A stretch of DNA of 64,000 nt from contig NC_132972.1 in NCBI RefSeq assembly GCF_047496725.1, forward strand, positions 5,448,001 through 5,512,000, read 5' to 3'. The notes under the pieces are model-generated. The model was not told the origin of the DNA and did not search any database. It saw nothing but the letters and a program-made list of their open reading frames with translations. This stretch comes from Anoplolepis gracilipes. Its lineage: Eukaryota; Arthropoda; Insecta; Hymenoptera; Formicidae. The position numbers were made by a program, and so were the translations under genes. Each line of letters begins with the position of its first letter. The stretch's first letter is position 1. Of the stretch, positions 24,301 to 37,716 are shown piece after piece.

Positions 24301-27300
24301 CCGTCTCGAAAGTGGAAACGTAAAATCGATTTGAGCTGTCCTGGAAGACTGTGCTTCACTCGCTTTTACTTTCTACGGAATTCACCCTGGGGGCACTCGG
24401 ACTCTCGCTCTCCTTCGTGGAGAATTAATAGGCCGATTATGCCGGCAATTAAGTCTTCTTTGTCGACATACGATTCGAGCCACAGTCGACGATTCATTAA
24501 TTCTCGATTCGTTAAGAAGAGAAAAATTGCTCGAATTTAGGAAGATTATTAATTTCCTATGTTCATTACATGTGTTATAAATAAATAATTCACTTTTTTC
24601 TCTCATAAAACATGGTAACAAAAAATTTGATTTTATCTCAGTTTTGTTCTTTATATATGTCTTCTCAATTTTAGTACATAGTATTTATAATAACTTCTAT
24701 TTTTTATTTGTAAATAATTCTAGTGTAATTTATTTTCTTTAGATGTATTTGATAAATAATTTTGGACTAAAGTATTTTTTCTCTCTGATGAAAATATTTC
24801 GCATACCAATATGAATAATGAATGGCATGATAATGAAATTATTTGTTGTTGATGAAGAAATGCTCTTTTCATCACATTTCCATTCCATTTGTGGTTAAAT
24901 GTAATAAAATTAACATATAACGATGATGTCACAGCTTTCGAATATTGATAAACGAATAAAATTAACATGATGGTGATGTCAGAATCACTATCTTTCACAA
25001 TCACAAGTAATTCCATTTATGTTTATTTTGATTCACACGTGGAAGTAAAATATTTCAATAAAATCAATACAAAAACATGATTAAGAGAATTTGCATTTCC
25101 TCCTATATTAAGTAATAGTAATATTTAAAAATTGACAAATTTTTCTCAGCTAAATTAATTTGGGAAGTTTCCTTGACAATTACGAGCTTGAAGTTCAAAT
25201 TTCATTATTTATAAATTCGTCTCTAAATTTAATTTATGTACGAAATTATTTTAATAAAATAAATATTGAGAATGGAGAATACATATAACAGCATCGTATT
25301 GAGTGCATTAAATTGCATAGTAGCAGTAATAAAGTTGCATTTAACATCGACGAAAGATCTTGCCTCGAGCTACGATCGAAAAAGGTCGACCGCTGTCCGT
25401 TCTCAGCAAATGTCTTTTATATTTCCATCTCTATCTCCGCGACTCGTCGTTTTTCTTTCCTCTAAAGTGAAGGAAACTTTTCATTCCGGGACATTGGCTC
25501 CTTTCACGCATTCCTCCATGCGTCTCGTGGACACGCAAATATTGAATGAAGGCCATCGACAACAAGGTCGATCGGTCTCAATCCGCATTAAAATCGTGCA
25601 TCTCTTTAGTCGCGTAAAGAGCAAATTTACTTTCACTGCGGAAGCTGCACCACATGACGCATGATCCAGAATCAATCTTGAACCGTATTTGAAATATGTG
25701 TTTTTCATTTTTGAACCGGTTTAATTAAAAAAAAACCAGACATTTTTTAAAAATTCGAAAAAATTAATTGATCTTTTCTCCGAAGAGAAATATATTTTTT
25801 TATGACATATCCAAAAAAAATATATATTAGCCGAAATATTAAATATATGATAATCGATAAATTTCGAACGATTTTTCAAGGTAATTAAAAAATAATACAA
25901 TCTCATAGTTAATTAAGTGTTTTAAGGTAAAGTCCCAGAAATCTTATTTATAATTTATTAATAATTATTAATAATTTTGCAGGAACAAATAAATGATATG
26001 TAAATTAATAGGACGCTATTTGATGACTTTTACGTTATATGATCAAAAGCGACGATTCCAATCTGCTACCAATCGATTTTTTATTCGGCTAGACCAAAGC
26101 ATGATTTTTTCGCGGCTTCCGAAATGATGCAAATTGCACTCGTTGATTCGCGGACGAGAAGATTGTTACAACCTCCCAGGCTCGATTTCTCAATTGAATT
26201 GCCACACGCGTTCGCTCCTTCTTTCTGCGGCGTGCAACGGTTTAAAGTGAAGTTGCATTGCAAGTTCGATCCCCTCCTTCAATCCTTCCTTCCATCCTCG
26301 GGAGGAAGCCGACGGTCGTTCCCAGGTATTCGATATGCATTTATAGATCGCGCCCTCGAATGATCTCTTCCATTACAGCGCGCCTCGATACGTTCAATCG
26401 CGCGTAAATCCTGAGAAGTTGCACCGCTGATCTACTAATCGTTGCGATATACGCGGTAAAAGGTTCATTACATTTTTCCCAGAACCTTTTAAATCGATCT
26501 TTTTCAAGATTATTACTCCGTAGAAAGTGAGCGAATTATTATTGCAAAGAAAAATCTTTTATCTTCTCTCTTCAATATATATTTTTGATCATTAGAAAAG
26601 ATATGCAGATTTAAAAGAAAAAAAATATGAAAGATCGTTACATCATATATTATTAAATTATTTTTAAAAAAATATATATCTGTTTTTAATAAAGAATGTA
26701 TGATAAAGACACATCAATTTAATCGCAACGTGATACAATGATCTCGATTTACGATTATGGTTAATGATTAATAAAGCGCAATAATAATTATATAATTTAA
26801 AGATTTGTTTACATTACAATAAAAAGTTAATTATAAAAGAATAATTATAATAGAGAAAGAATATTGTATTTTTAATGTACGTCATATACAAAACATGTTG
26901 CATGCTAAGGTAAAAAATAATCAACTGATTACAATTAAAGTGATGTAATCTTTAAAAAAAATATATAAAAAAAATTTTCGCGAGAGCTGTAAAAATTTAA
27001 TTCGAGAGTAGAAAATGTATGTATGTGTGCATCTTAATTTCTATTGTTAATGGACGCATCGTCTATTATATGGAACAGTAAAACGCATCCTCATACACAC
27101 AATTATTACGCGAACAAGTTCGATCTTGCTTTCACTACCTAAAATTCGATTAGAGAAATTGATGCAAATTAATTCAAATGACCAGTGGAGTATCGCTTTT
27201 ACTGTCACTACACCCCTAATATTTGATGGAGTAGTATTTCGACTATATAATAGTTTCTTGTTAAAAACTGAACAAAATATATGAATAAAATATGAATTAA

Positions 27301-29317
27301 CATTAGAATATAAACATGATTAAGTAATCTTATCGCACTTTCTCTTTTTTCTTAAATAACCGTATTGTTAGATCCAACTTCTTTTTACATATGCTTTGCG
27401 CTATATTATATTCTTGAAAAATTTAATATCGAGGACTCTTATGTTTTTAAAAATAATGTCATTCAAACTTAGAATGGTAATTAATTATCGTAATTAATCA
27501 TTATATTAATATAATTAATTATTTTCATTGCAATAAAAATCGCGCTTGCGTAGAAGATATTCCTTTCTTTTCTTCTTATCTTTTTCTTTCTCTCTTTCTC
27601 TCTCTCATTTCCGTGCTCATTAGACTCCGTCGACTCGTTGAAAGCGTGACTAGTGAGATGCAAAGGAAAAGAGAAAAAAAAAAAAAAAGAAAAAGGAGCG
27701 AGCGCCTACGCCTACGGACGTGCCCATAAATTTGCACTTCTCGCAACTCGGTTCTCAAGGCTTTTTCCCCGCTCGTGAATCGCGTTTTGATACCGCGGGG
27801 CGAATATGCAAGTCAAATGTTTCCCTCGCCTCCCTGCGTTGTTACTCAACATGCGAATACAGATCTTATACCTTCTGGAATCCGATCTCTACTTCCCCGA
27901 CTTTTATCCTCATCTCACCTTATCCAGTCACGTCAAAAGTGGATTGCTTTACGCTCGCGTGGAATCATATAGGACAGATCACGACCGCAATCAAGTATAC
28001 GATTTCTCGTTAATATCGATGCAATTTCAATCACCGATCGCTCGCGCGGAACTCGATCTATACCGGTATACGTATACTCGTATTCTCGTAATGATAAATT
28101 GCTAACCGTGAGCGGAAAATGAAGTATAATTTATAAGCGCGAGTTTAAGCGAAATGTAACGGAAACTCTTTCGCTCGCGGAAACTCCTTCTTCCGAAGAA
28201 GTTTCCGAATAAACATTATTATTCATCTTGCAATGGCTGGTCATAGGTTTCACCAGCGTTGCGTTTGATACAAAGATAACATACATTCGATGCAGGAAAG
28301 TTTGCATTTCCCGTCTAAGCGCAGTCCTTGTGTTACTTTTCCAAATGTTTCTACATATATTCTAATGTCGAAATACCTGTCAAAATGTCATAATTCGATG
28401 ACCGATATAGAATCAAACGCAAAATCGACTTCCTTTCTCTCGAGACAAATAATCAAACGATTCGTTTAATTTTATTCTAATAATATTATTCAGTAATAAT
28501 GTTATTCACAAATTTTTAATGGCATTTTTCATTACAAAACCTATTTAAATGCATATTTGAATGAATAAAGAAATAGGAAAAATTAAGATTTGTGGTTGCG
28601 ATAATAGATATTAAAAAGAAGATTACGCGGTTCTTCTTGACAATTGTAAGAACTACAATAAAACACCATTTATTTTATCGCCTTCGTCGAATGATGTACA
28701 ATCGTTAATGACAAATGCCTATTGTTAAAGCAGATAATGATTTATCTCATTGTAAGCATGAAATTGTGTTCTTCTGTCCATGTTTACTTCTTACTTTAAT
28801 CGTCCAGTGACTTAGTTTTAATTCAGTCAAAAAATTGGGAGAGAAATAAATAATATAAAATAAATAAATGTCATTTTTAAATAATGAGTTTTTATCAGAT
28901 AATAAAAAAATTTCGTGCAAGATTTATATTCAAAATAAAATTAAAAATTATCGATTAATCTTCTCGGTTTAGTGTGTAAAATGTAATATATTCCATATAT
29001 TTGGCTCTGATATTTTAAACAAGTTTCAACCCTTTCAAAATAAGTTTTCGATAAGCATGTTAAAAACTATTTTTTTTTACTAATTTAACACAATAATTTT
29101 ATTCTGGTTATATTCTTGTTCAATACGTGCTAGAATGTGATATTCTATCACATTCAAGACGAGCTTTTTTAGAAAATCACATTCTGTCAATCGACAATCT
29201 CGAATGTGAGCTTAGATTGCAGTTAAAGAGATTAAAGGAGCTAATAATAATTTAATTTTGTTCAAATTTGACGTAATGATAATTCAACTCATTATTAATT
29301 CGAGAGTGAAATTGCTC
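18353..29317. other. Long gene-free interval upstream of the chitinase
   Basis: No supportable gene. An intron acceptor directly upstream of the chitinase ATG (18356-18362) shows that a 5'UTR exon and the promoter lie somewhere to the right. GC-richer patches at about 18900-19400, 19950-20390, 24300-24500, 25350-25660, 26080-26460 and 27690-28200 are candidates for promoter or enhancer DNA. Short open frames in them overlap on both strands and look accidental. A short GT run lies at 23483-23512. Confidence 0.5.
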
Positions 29318-29327
29318 TTACCCAGTC

Positions 29328-29770
29328 CATGTTAATTGCTTGATTTGATCCTCCGGTAACTTGATGTTTTGCCTGTCTTTAGAGTCAGGAGTCTTTCTCA
29401 GCTTGAACACATTGCGCGTCAGGTGCATCTGCTTATGATGCACGTGATCCACAGTGACAAGACGATGTGATCGCCGTTGAACTCGTGACCTTGTACCTGT
29501 ACGATGGCACTGGGGGAGGATGACGACGCGACGCGGCACTTATAGCAAGAATTTATGAACGAATCGTGCAAGCACCGTTCTTCAGAACGAAGAGCGTACG
29601 ACTGGCTTGGCTGGCGAAGGTGGACCACAAGCGCACTGTTACTTTCATGGGGATCGTCTCCCATACTACTGCTACCACCTTCGTGGGACAACATCGCCAA
29701 CCGGTGTTGGATCCCACCAACCGGAACCGCGTTTCCAGTCCTTCGCGATGCCCGGGGGGGCTCCAATGCA
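29328..29770 (-). pseudogene. Decayed or fragmentary coding-like segment, unidentified
   Basis: A GC-rich block with protein-like composition on the minus strand, broken across frames: one frame reads GWRCCPTKVVAVVWETIPMK, another CYKCRVASSSSPSAIVQVQG, and a third ends DRQNIKLPEDQIKQLTWTG. The last is followed by a good splice donor (CTGG/GTAAGAG at 29328). The frame changes suggest a gene fragment with indels. A retained donor argues against a processed retrocopy. I do not recognise the family, and accidental open frames in GC-rich DNA remain possible. Confidence 0.3.
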
Positions 29771-29939
29771 AAATCTTCGGGCTGATGCGGCGGTGGAGGT
29801 GAAAGGAAGACATTTCTTCGCCGCGACTACCTTGCTGCCGGTTGACTTCTGTTCGTTGAGTAAGTATGTAAGATCGTATGGGTATCGTCAAACGAAAACC
29901 TTGGAGGCTGTTGGAACTATTTCTTTTTTCTGATTGTAT

Positions 29940-31170
29940 TCTATTCGATTAATCAATATGTGATAAAGAATATTTCTTCAATAATTGTTATAATCCATTA
30001 CAGAAACAAATAGATTATTTCTAAAACTCTTAATATTCGATAAATTCAAAGTTTATCCGTGTACAATATAAATAAATTATTATTATTTAGTTTATTTGAT
30101 GTAAAAAGTAAAATTTACATCTAATAAAGTTACATGTAAATGTAACTATAATAGTTATGGACTAAAGATAAAATATTTTCTAAGACTTTATCTCTGCATT
30201 TTATATACATATATTACAGATAAAATCTAATATACATATATACGCGAGATGATATCAAAAAGTGAAACCGGGAGATTATATTAAAAACATATATGGCCAA
30301 ACTTATCATTTATAATTACTGCAATTCCCTTAACGATAATGGCCTTTTGATTTACATTCATTATGGATTTGTGAAATTTATAGTACTAATCGATGTTTCT
30401 GTAGGCGCAACATAGTCATCCTGCAAATGCAGTTTATATAAGTTTTAAGCTGGCGATACATTTTTTTTATCTTAAGCTACAAGAAGACCTCAGGGGCGGA
30501 TCCGGAGAATAAGAGGGTGAGAAAAAAGATTATAGCTATGTTATTTGTTTGCTAAACGCAAGTTTTTAGTAAAACATGGCTATTTGCCTTCTTCTTTCTA
30601 TCCGGCTATGACTTTTTAACATTAATTCGTATATATATTACATTATATATCATTGTACACTTAAAATATTGTATGTACAAAAAGTTATTGTACAAATATT
30701 ACTAATCAATAAAAAAAGAGAAATTGTTTTATGTGCATTTAAAGACTAAGTATTCCAATTAGTCAGGAAGAAAGATAGTTAATATAAGTTACCTACATAT
30801 CACCATTTATAATAATTTTATAAAGTGAAAAATATAGTAACTCAAATATATCGCATTACATCGATCATTGAAAATCGGTATCGTCTTGTAAGAAAGAAAA
30901 AGTCATGTTTAAACGTGACATGAAGATTAATGTCGTGTAATAAAAATTCCGACTTCCTATGAACTTGAATCCCTGCCAATGTGAAAAGAAATGGAAATCG
31001 ATATGTATAGCATTGCTGAATATTGATTCCAACATGTCCGTGACATTTAGTATTTGTCAGAAAGTATTTTGAAATTATACAACGTTAATCATAAAACGTT
31101 CATTAAATTATAGATGTTTTTTTATATTGACATTTTTTTCGCTTAGTAATTTTTAAAAAATATTTATACA
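29940..31170. other. Gene-free AT-rich interval downstream of RBM19
   Basis: No coding exon seen. It should include the RBM19 3'UTR on the minus strand immediately left of 31171. A CAGGGGCGGATCCGG motif at 30492 resembles a hAT-family transposon terminus, but I could not find a matching inverted end. Confidence 0.45.
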
Positions 31171-34100
31171 TCAGCCGAATTTAATTCCAGGCCAACACTC
31201 TCAGGATCTAACGTAGATTTCTTGAATCTTTTCGTTGAACTCTCTGAAAAAAAGAAGTTCTTCTTAAGAATTACAAAACTTTCTAGCGTATATTAATACG
31301 CGAATTGATTATAATATTTATTAAAGTATAATAGAAATTAATTTCAATTACCTTGGTAGAAACGTTTCGCAGTACGTTTTCTAATTTCTTCGATACCTTC
31401 CTCTGTTTGTGCCCATTCAAGCACTAACCTTCGGCCGTACAAGTGAGTACTTTGACATAATGCTTTAAACGCTTTCTGCAAAAAATTGCGAATTGAAATT
31501 AACAAAACTGAATGCAGTTTTTCTATTATACACATCTTTAAATAAGTTAACTGTTCATATATAGAGCACATTAAATTTATTTATTATGGAATTAAAAAAT
31601 ATAAATACAAGTATAAATACTATGAATAATTACCTTTGCGTCTGTCTTTGTATAATACTCGATAAAGGCGAATCCTCTGTGTTTCTCAGTGCCGACTAAT
31701 TTCTTTGGCAATCGTACAGCCTTCAATTCACCATATGATCTGCAAAATTACAATTAATAAAGTTAACAAAATTTATATTTAAAATTCGTATTAATATAAA
31801 TATTTTGAAAAAACATATATACAATATACATACTTGAATAATTCTGTTATTTCCTGAAGAGTTGCTTGGAAAGGTACGTTTCGTACCAAAATCTTAGAAC
31901 CAGTTTGTTCGGTAATGTTAGACTTCTTCTTTGCTGTTTTAACATCAGATCTAGAAATTAATCCCATAATTATTCAGATTTCCTGGCTTTTATTAAAAGA
32001 AATTAAAATATTAATGCTCTCATTACGTTAAGGTTCTCTCAGATCGCTTCAACTCCAAACTTTTTCCATCGAGTACTGACATCTGTAACGTTTTCAATGC
32101 ACGATCCGCGTCGTGTTTTCTCTTGTATCTCACAAATCCATACCCCATAGATAGTTTATTAGCCGAATTTTCTGGATCTTTCTTAGTGGCTATTGTGATG
32201 TAATGAAGAGGACCGCATTTACCAAAGTACTGAAAATGTAAAAATGTGTTATCACATTTATGCGCAAGAAAAACTACACCAATATTATCCTACAAATATA
32301 ATAATTTTAATTACTTACATCTTTTAATTGTTCTTCTGTAGTTGAGAAATTTATATTTTTTACAAAAAGCGTAGTATCTGGTTCAGGTGGCTCATCATCC
32401 TCCTTTTTATGTATATTCTTCTTTTCTTTCGTTATTTCTTTTTCAACTTCCTCTGCAGTCGATTCTTTCTTCTTTTCTTTACTACTTTGAGTCATGTCAG
32501 ACTTAGACGCAGGTCTGACGAAACTATTATCTGGTGCCCATTCTAAATATAACGGTAGATGCTTAAATTTTTTATAAGCTAATGCGTGGAAAGCCTTGCG
32601 TGCTTCGGATGGCTCTAAAAATTCGACCAGTGCTGTTATACCCGCCGGTGGCATTACGATACGCGCAAGTTCCCCGTGCTTAGCAAACATTTCTCGGATT
32701 TCATTCGATTTTGTTTGAGCCGGTAAATTTTTTATTAAGATTATAGTAGTCGATCTCTTCTTCGGGGCTTGATTGAAAGCGTCCAGACACACGCCGTTTT
32801 CTTCCAAGAAAGCTCTTGTGTCTTGAGTAAGTTGCGTCTCTCCTAGTGCCAGTTTGACCGCAGCACTCATTCCATTTGATCCATCTTCTAATAACTTCTC
32901 CTTTGTTGTATTGTAACGACTCGCGATAGCGTCTGCTACAGCATTCTGACCAAGAAACAACGTATTCCAATTATGCGATGAACCTGCCATTACCTTATTT
33001 TGCAGCTCCTTCTTTTGTTTGTAAGTTAAATTTTCCATATCGATGTCTTCCAAAGAAGTTTTTGCTTTCCCGGGAAGAATGTGTAACATTCTTCCATCTA
33101 GTACAGAACCATCCAGTTCACTGTAAGCCTTTATAGCATGTTCCGGCATCAAGAAAGTTACCGTACCAAATCCTTTTGGTTTCCTAGTCATTCTATCCAC
33201 AGGTAAATTCACTTCAGATAGAGGGCCATATTTTTCAAACAATGTTCTTATATCGTCTTCTGTAATTGTATATGTCAGATTTCTGATAAAAATTCTTCCA
33301 GATTCCGCTATATTCTCTTCATTCTTTAAGGCATCTTCTTGTCTCTTCCATTTAATATTGGTTTTATTATTTGAATTTTCGTTAGATTCACTTGCCTCTT
33401 TTTGTTCGTATTTAGAGACAAATATCTGCTTTCCTTCTGCATAAATTCAAACATTTTCATTATAATGGAAAATATTGGTAAAATATATTTATCACATACA
33501 CTATTATTTCATAATTAATATTGGTTCTCTTACCTAAAAAACTCTTATTTTTCATAAGAGCTTTCTTCATAGATTGTTCTGTTTTGAAACCCACATAAGC
33601 AATACCTTTAATTTTAGGTGGAATTCGTATAGATGCAACTTTTATAGGATGAAAAAATTGTTTAATATGCTTTTTAACATGTTTATATGCAAGTCCTCGT
33701 AATTTTACTGTATGAAATGTTAATGGACCATGTTTTGACACATTGCTGATCAGAGATTTTTCTTCACTTTTTACATTTTGTTGCTTTTTCTTTAATGCCT
33801 CTATATACTAGAATTAAAAAAAATTTCATTAATAGCATATATAACGTTAGTTTAATGTTTATCAACATTATATTCAATGATAATAGCAATATCATATGTA
33901 CCTCTAAATCTGATATAACTTTATTTGCAATCTTTTCTTCTTCTTTATTTTCCTCTTCTTCTTTTTTAGCTTCACTTTCCTTAGATTCGTCATCTTCCCC
34001 ATCCTTAGATTCATCATCATCAGACTTTTCTTTTTCCATAGATATATCAATATCATTTTTCCAAAGTGCTTTTACATCATTATCAGTATGTGTTTCAAAA

Positions 34101-34931
34101 AATTCCATAAATAAAGGATCATCCTTATACTAAAAATTTAAAGCCATAAAACAATTTAATGAAATAATAATTTTCTTTAATTAAAAAAGAAAAAAGCTAA
34201 CCTATAGAGTTATTAAATATAGAGAGATTAGAAAAATTTATTATACCTTGTCCAGTGTTTTTTTAATTTCTTCATTATTCTTTTTGTCTGCGTTCTTTTT
34301 TTCCTTCTTTTTCTCACTTTTACTTTCTTTTATATTATCATTTTTTGCAGAATCTGTCAATTTTTCCTTTGAAGCCTCAAGAGCTTTATTAATCTTGTTA
34401 TAAGAGCTATCGTTTGCATATTTGCTCCAAGATCTTGGCTTTGAGGAATCACCTAAAATGTATCATTTTACATCATTAAAAGGCCTATGAAAATCTTCTA
34501 CTTTATAATGTTAACACAATTATTTTTGGATACATACCTAAACCTACACACTGCTCAATAAATACTTTACATGTATCAATATATGTTTGATCAAAAAAGG
34601 ACTGTGCCAATTTTGCTTGCTCCTCTGTCTTGTATCCAATAAATGCAAATCGTCGAAACTTTCCATCTTTTGTATACTTCAACTGAACATCAGTTACAAC
34701 ACCCTTTTGACTAAATAATTCTTTTAGTTTAGTGTCAGTCACCTGTGTGCACCAAATACAAAATTAAGATAAATGTTCGAAATATCCACTTCATCATCAG
34801 TAAAATTCTATGTACATGCGCATACAAATGTCTTGTATATTTATTAAAAAAATAAATATATATTGTTAGATAGTTCACACAAGGGTTTTACATACATTTT
34901 TCGGTAAATTTTTCACTATTAAACGCGACAT
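31171..34931 (-). CDS. RBM19: RBM19/Mrd1, multiple-RRM ribosome biogenesis factor
   Basis: Nucleolar protein that, in the yeast Mrd1 and animal RBM19 family, is needed for pre-18S rRNA processing in the small-subunit processome. Exons: 34896-34931, 34538-34742, 34247-34452, 33902-34129, 33534-33807, 32319-33436, 32027-32229, 31834-31950, 31634-31739, 31352-31475, 31171-31241. All phases agree, giving 895 aa, normal for the family. It starts MSRLIVKNLPKN in RRM1 (3-78), followed by a Lys/Glu/Asp-rich linker. RRM2 is at about 253-330, RRM3 about 362-440 (RIFIRNLTY ... GFGTVTF), RRM4 about 548-625 (TIILIKNLP), RRM5 about 669-750 (TLFVKNINF ... YGFVRY) and RRM6 about 773-850 (KILVRNVPF ... RGFAFIEY). 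Six RRMs in this spacing is the metazoan RBM19 signature. RRM2 is degenerate, as in other members. It is transcribed divergently from TFIIS. Confidence 0.93.
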
Positions 34932-36008
34932 CTTATATTTAATAGTTTCTTCTTCAAAACTCCAACAAGAAATTATATACAAAATATGTGCTATTCAATG
35001 CTGTTTACGATAACGCATTTAACCACGTGCTGCGATGCTGCGCTGCGTGTTGCAGAACGAATAACGAATAGCGTCACGTATTTCTATTTTACAACCGCTT
35101 GAACTACATGGCCACATCTTCTTTCGATGATGATAAAACAGTTACGAATTAGCATGGACATGAACCAACCAGTTATTATTTTATTAATTTTTTAAATTTT
35201 ATTTTTAGGAATAATGATAAACTAAAGTAATCATATTTGATTCTTTTTCTCTCTCTTTTTCTTTCTCTGATAGAAAAAGGCACGTGTAATATATAGGAAT
35301 AATTAAATATAGTTACGATAAGAAATAAGAGAATATTTTTATTTAATATAAAATATAAAATATGTAGCATAATAATTATTATATAATATAAAAGAATTTG
35401 AAAAATGTAGCTGATAATGATTCGTATTTTGCGCGCAAAATGCGAGTGATCAAATAAAGGTGCGTTCAGGGAGACGCTAATAGCGCTAACGGTGCTATTC
35501 TATCTCTGTTACTCATTAAAAGTTAAACAGAGATAGAACGATGCTGTTAGCGCTAATAGCGTCTCCCCGAACGCGCCCCAAGTGAGAACACTATTCGCTT
35601 GATTTTACCATAGAATACGCAGTCTGCTAGCAGTCCATACTTGTATAGTCAAAGGATCGGACTAATATCGGCCTTTAGATTGTCACGTGACCAATTTAAG
35701 AACATAGTATCTTTCGATTGGTCGGTCTAGTGGAAAAACTCCAAGCATCGATCGCTGCAAGTGGCTGTGGTTAATCGCAACGTCATGGTGAATAGATGAC
35801 GCTTACCGGCAAAGACATCGCCGTTCCATTAGCCAACCTGGTTACGCGCAACGCGCGTTCGTATATTCGAGTTGACTATCTGGCAGTCGCGGGCCATCGG
35901 CGGGCCAACGATCGTGGTCTGTGGCGTCGACGGAAGTTTTGTTGTCCCTCTCTCGCGCCTGTTTATAACCGACTTTTGTGACTCGGTGTACCGTGCGGAT
36001 TGCCGACG
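34932..36008. promoter_or_regulatory. Shared divergent promoter region of RBM19 and TFIIS
   Basis: A 1,077-bp spacer separates the two ATG codons, which face away from each other, so it must contain both start regions unless unseen 5' exons exist. The parts next to each gene are GC-richer (34990-35120 and 35750-36008), as expected of broad housekeeping promoters. The centre holds a foldback element (35459-35579). I did not identify a TATA box or initiator with confidence. Confidence 0.55.
35459..35579. mobile_element. MITE-like foldback element
   Basis: Two arms of about 52 and 54 bp are nearly perfect reverse complements: the left arm begins GGTGCGTTCAGGGAGACGC, and the right arm read in reverse begins GGGGCGCGTTCGGGGAGACG. 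Both continue through TAGCGCTAAC to TTCTATCTCTGTT, separated by a spacer of about 15 bp. There is no coding capacity. The structure fits a non-autonomous DNA transposon. A target-site duplication is not evident, and the superfamily is not determined. Confidence 0.75.
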
Positions 36009-37716
36009 ATGAGCGCCGAGGAAGAGGTATTTCGCATCCAGAAGAAGCTCAACAAAATGTCGAGCGGTGACGGGACGGTGAGTAAGTGAGTAAAAGAAAG
36101 ATCGCATCGTATATTGGGCCCCCCCCGAAGCGCGCGTAAGGCGAGCTTCCTGAAGAAAGGCGCTGCGTTTTTTTTCCAACGTCGAGCACTCACAGTTATC
36201 AGTTTGAACCGCGAAAGCTACGTAAAGTTGTATCGCCGCGAATATGTTCGTTCTCTTCTCAAAGTAATGTTTATACATTTTTTATAGGTTGCAGTCAGTA
36301 TATCACGTACAGTGCGTTATGCACTGTATACAATATTATACAAAGGGTTCATTTCATATGTGTGCATATGTTATATTAGAAAAATACAGTATCTAACGAG
36401 TTGCCTCGACTTTAATTCTTTGGACTTTATATCTCACGTAATTGAATGTCTTGATCATTGTCATGTTGCATCTGTTGTAAATAGACTTTTGCCAGAATGC
36501 TTTACTGCTTTTACAAATATCTGAAGAGCAAAAATAAAGTAAAATATTAGGATTAATATATAGAAATATTAATGATAGCAAAAAATTAACATTGTATTAA
36601 AATAAGTATATTAGAGAATATTCAAGCTTGCGATATAATCTCTACGTTGATCAGGGCCAAGAACAAGCTTTGGAATTGCTCAAAATACTTCAAAAATTGC
36701 CTGTCGATTTGGAGCTCTTGACCAAGACACGCATTGGAATGACTGTGAATGCCTTGAGGAAATCAAGCAGAGACGAAGAAGTTATTTCTTTATCAAAGAC
36801 TCTTATTAAGAATTGGAAGAAGTTCTTATCTGGTGTGTATAATATATAATTGATTTTAATACATATGTAAGTATTATTATGAAATATAATTTATATGATA
36901 CTATTAGGATCCAATAAAGAGAAGGATTCTACTTCATCGAGTAGTACAAAGAAGAAAGATGAAAAATCGGACAAAGGAAAGGAGGAGAGCGATCAGAAGA
37001 AGGAGAAAGATACGACAGATTCCGCCGATGTTAAAGTGAAAGAAGAAAAGCCAAGCAAAGACATTCAGAGGAAACAGGCGTCCTTTCCTGCTCCTACCAC
37101 GACAGATGCTGTCAGATTAAAATGCAGAGAACTGTTAGCAGCAGCTTTACGCATAGATGAGAAAGTCACTGGTTGCGCCACTCCAGAAGAGTTGGCGGAA
37201 GAATTGGAAGAGGCAATCTACGCGGAATTCAAAAATACTGATAATAGATACAAAAATAGGGTAATTAAACATCTTATTATTTTGCTTACAGAATTATTTT
37301 TCTTTTCCTTTATGCAAAAATATTTACATTAATTGTATTGCTAATGAACAACAATTTTAATTTTTCCATTCCAATTCCAGGTACGTAGCCGAGTCGCCAA
37401 TTTACGAGACGCGAAGAATCCCAATTTACGAATGAATTTTCTGGCAGGCGCAATTACGCCCGTTCGACTCGCGGCAATGACAGCGGAAGAGATGGCAAGC
37501 GACGAAATTAAGCAGCTGCGCGAACAATTCAAGAAAGAAGCCATCAATGACGCGCAACTCGCCACTGTGCAAGGAACCAAGACCGATTTGCTCAAATGTG
37601 GAAAATGCAAAAAACGTAACTGCACATATAATCAAGTGCAGACACGTTCAGCTGACGAACCGATGACCACCTTCGTTTTATGTAACGAATGCGGAAATCG
37701 ATGGAAATTCTGCTAA
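36009..37716 (+). CDS. TfIIS: Transcription elongation factor TFIIS
   Basis: Rescues backtracked RNA polymerase II by stimulating its intrinsic transcript cleavage in the nucleus. Exons: 36009-36077, 36655-36832, 36908-37260, 37381-37716. All junctions keep frame, giving 311 aa, typical of animal TFIIS. The N-terminal LW domain occupies about 1-80 (ALELLKILQKLPVDLELLTK, then GMTVNALRK and KNWKKFLS). A Ser/Lys/Glu-rich linker runs from about 83 to 135. The central polymerase-binding domain is at about 140-262 (VRLKCRELLAAAL, NPNLRMNFLAGAITP). The C-terminal zinc ribbon is at 273-311 with ligands CGKC and CNEC and the invariant acidic catalytic pair in RSADEP, ending WKFC. The start MSAEEEVFRIQKKLNKMSS is in good context and supplies the family N-terminal helix. 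It is likely constitutively expressed and shares the divergent promoter with RBM19. Confidence 0.96.

Noticed and set aside
25266..25664. 132-codon plus-strand ORF in the intergenic gap
   Set aside because: No recognisable domain, no conserved motif, an overlapping ORF on the other strand, and no splice context. Treated as chance in a GC-richer patch.
35829..36278. 149-codon minus-strand ORF over the TFIIS start
   Set aside because: Antisense to a confirmed TFIIS exon and its promoter. No family resemblance.
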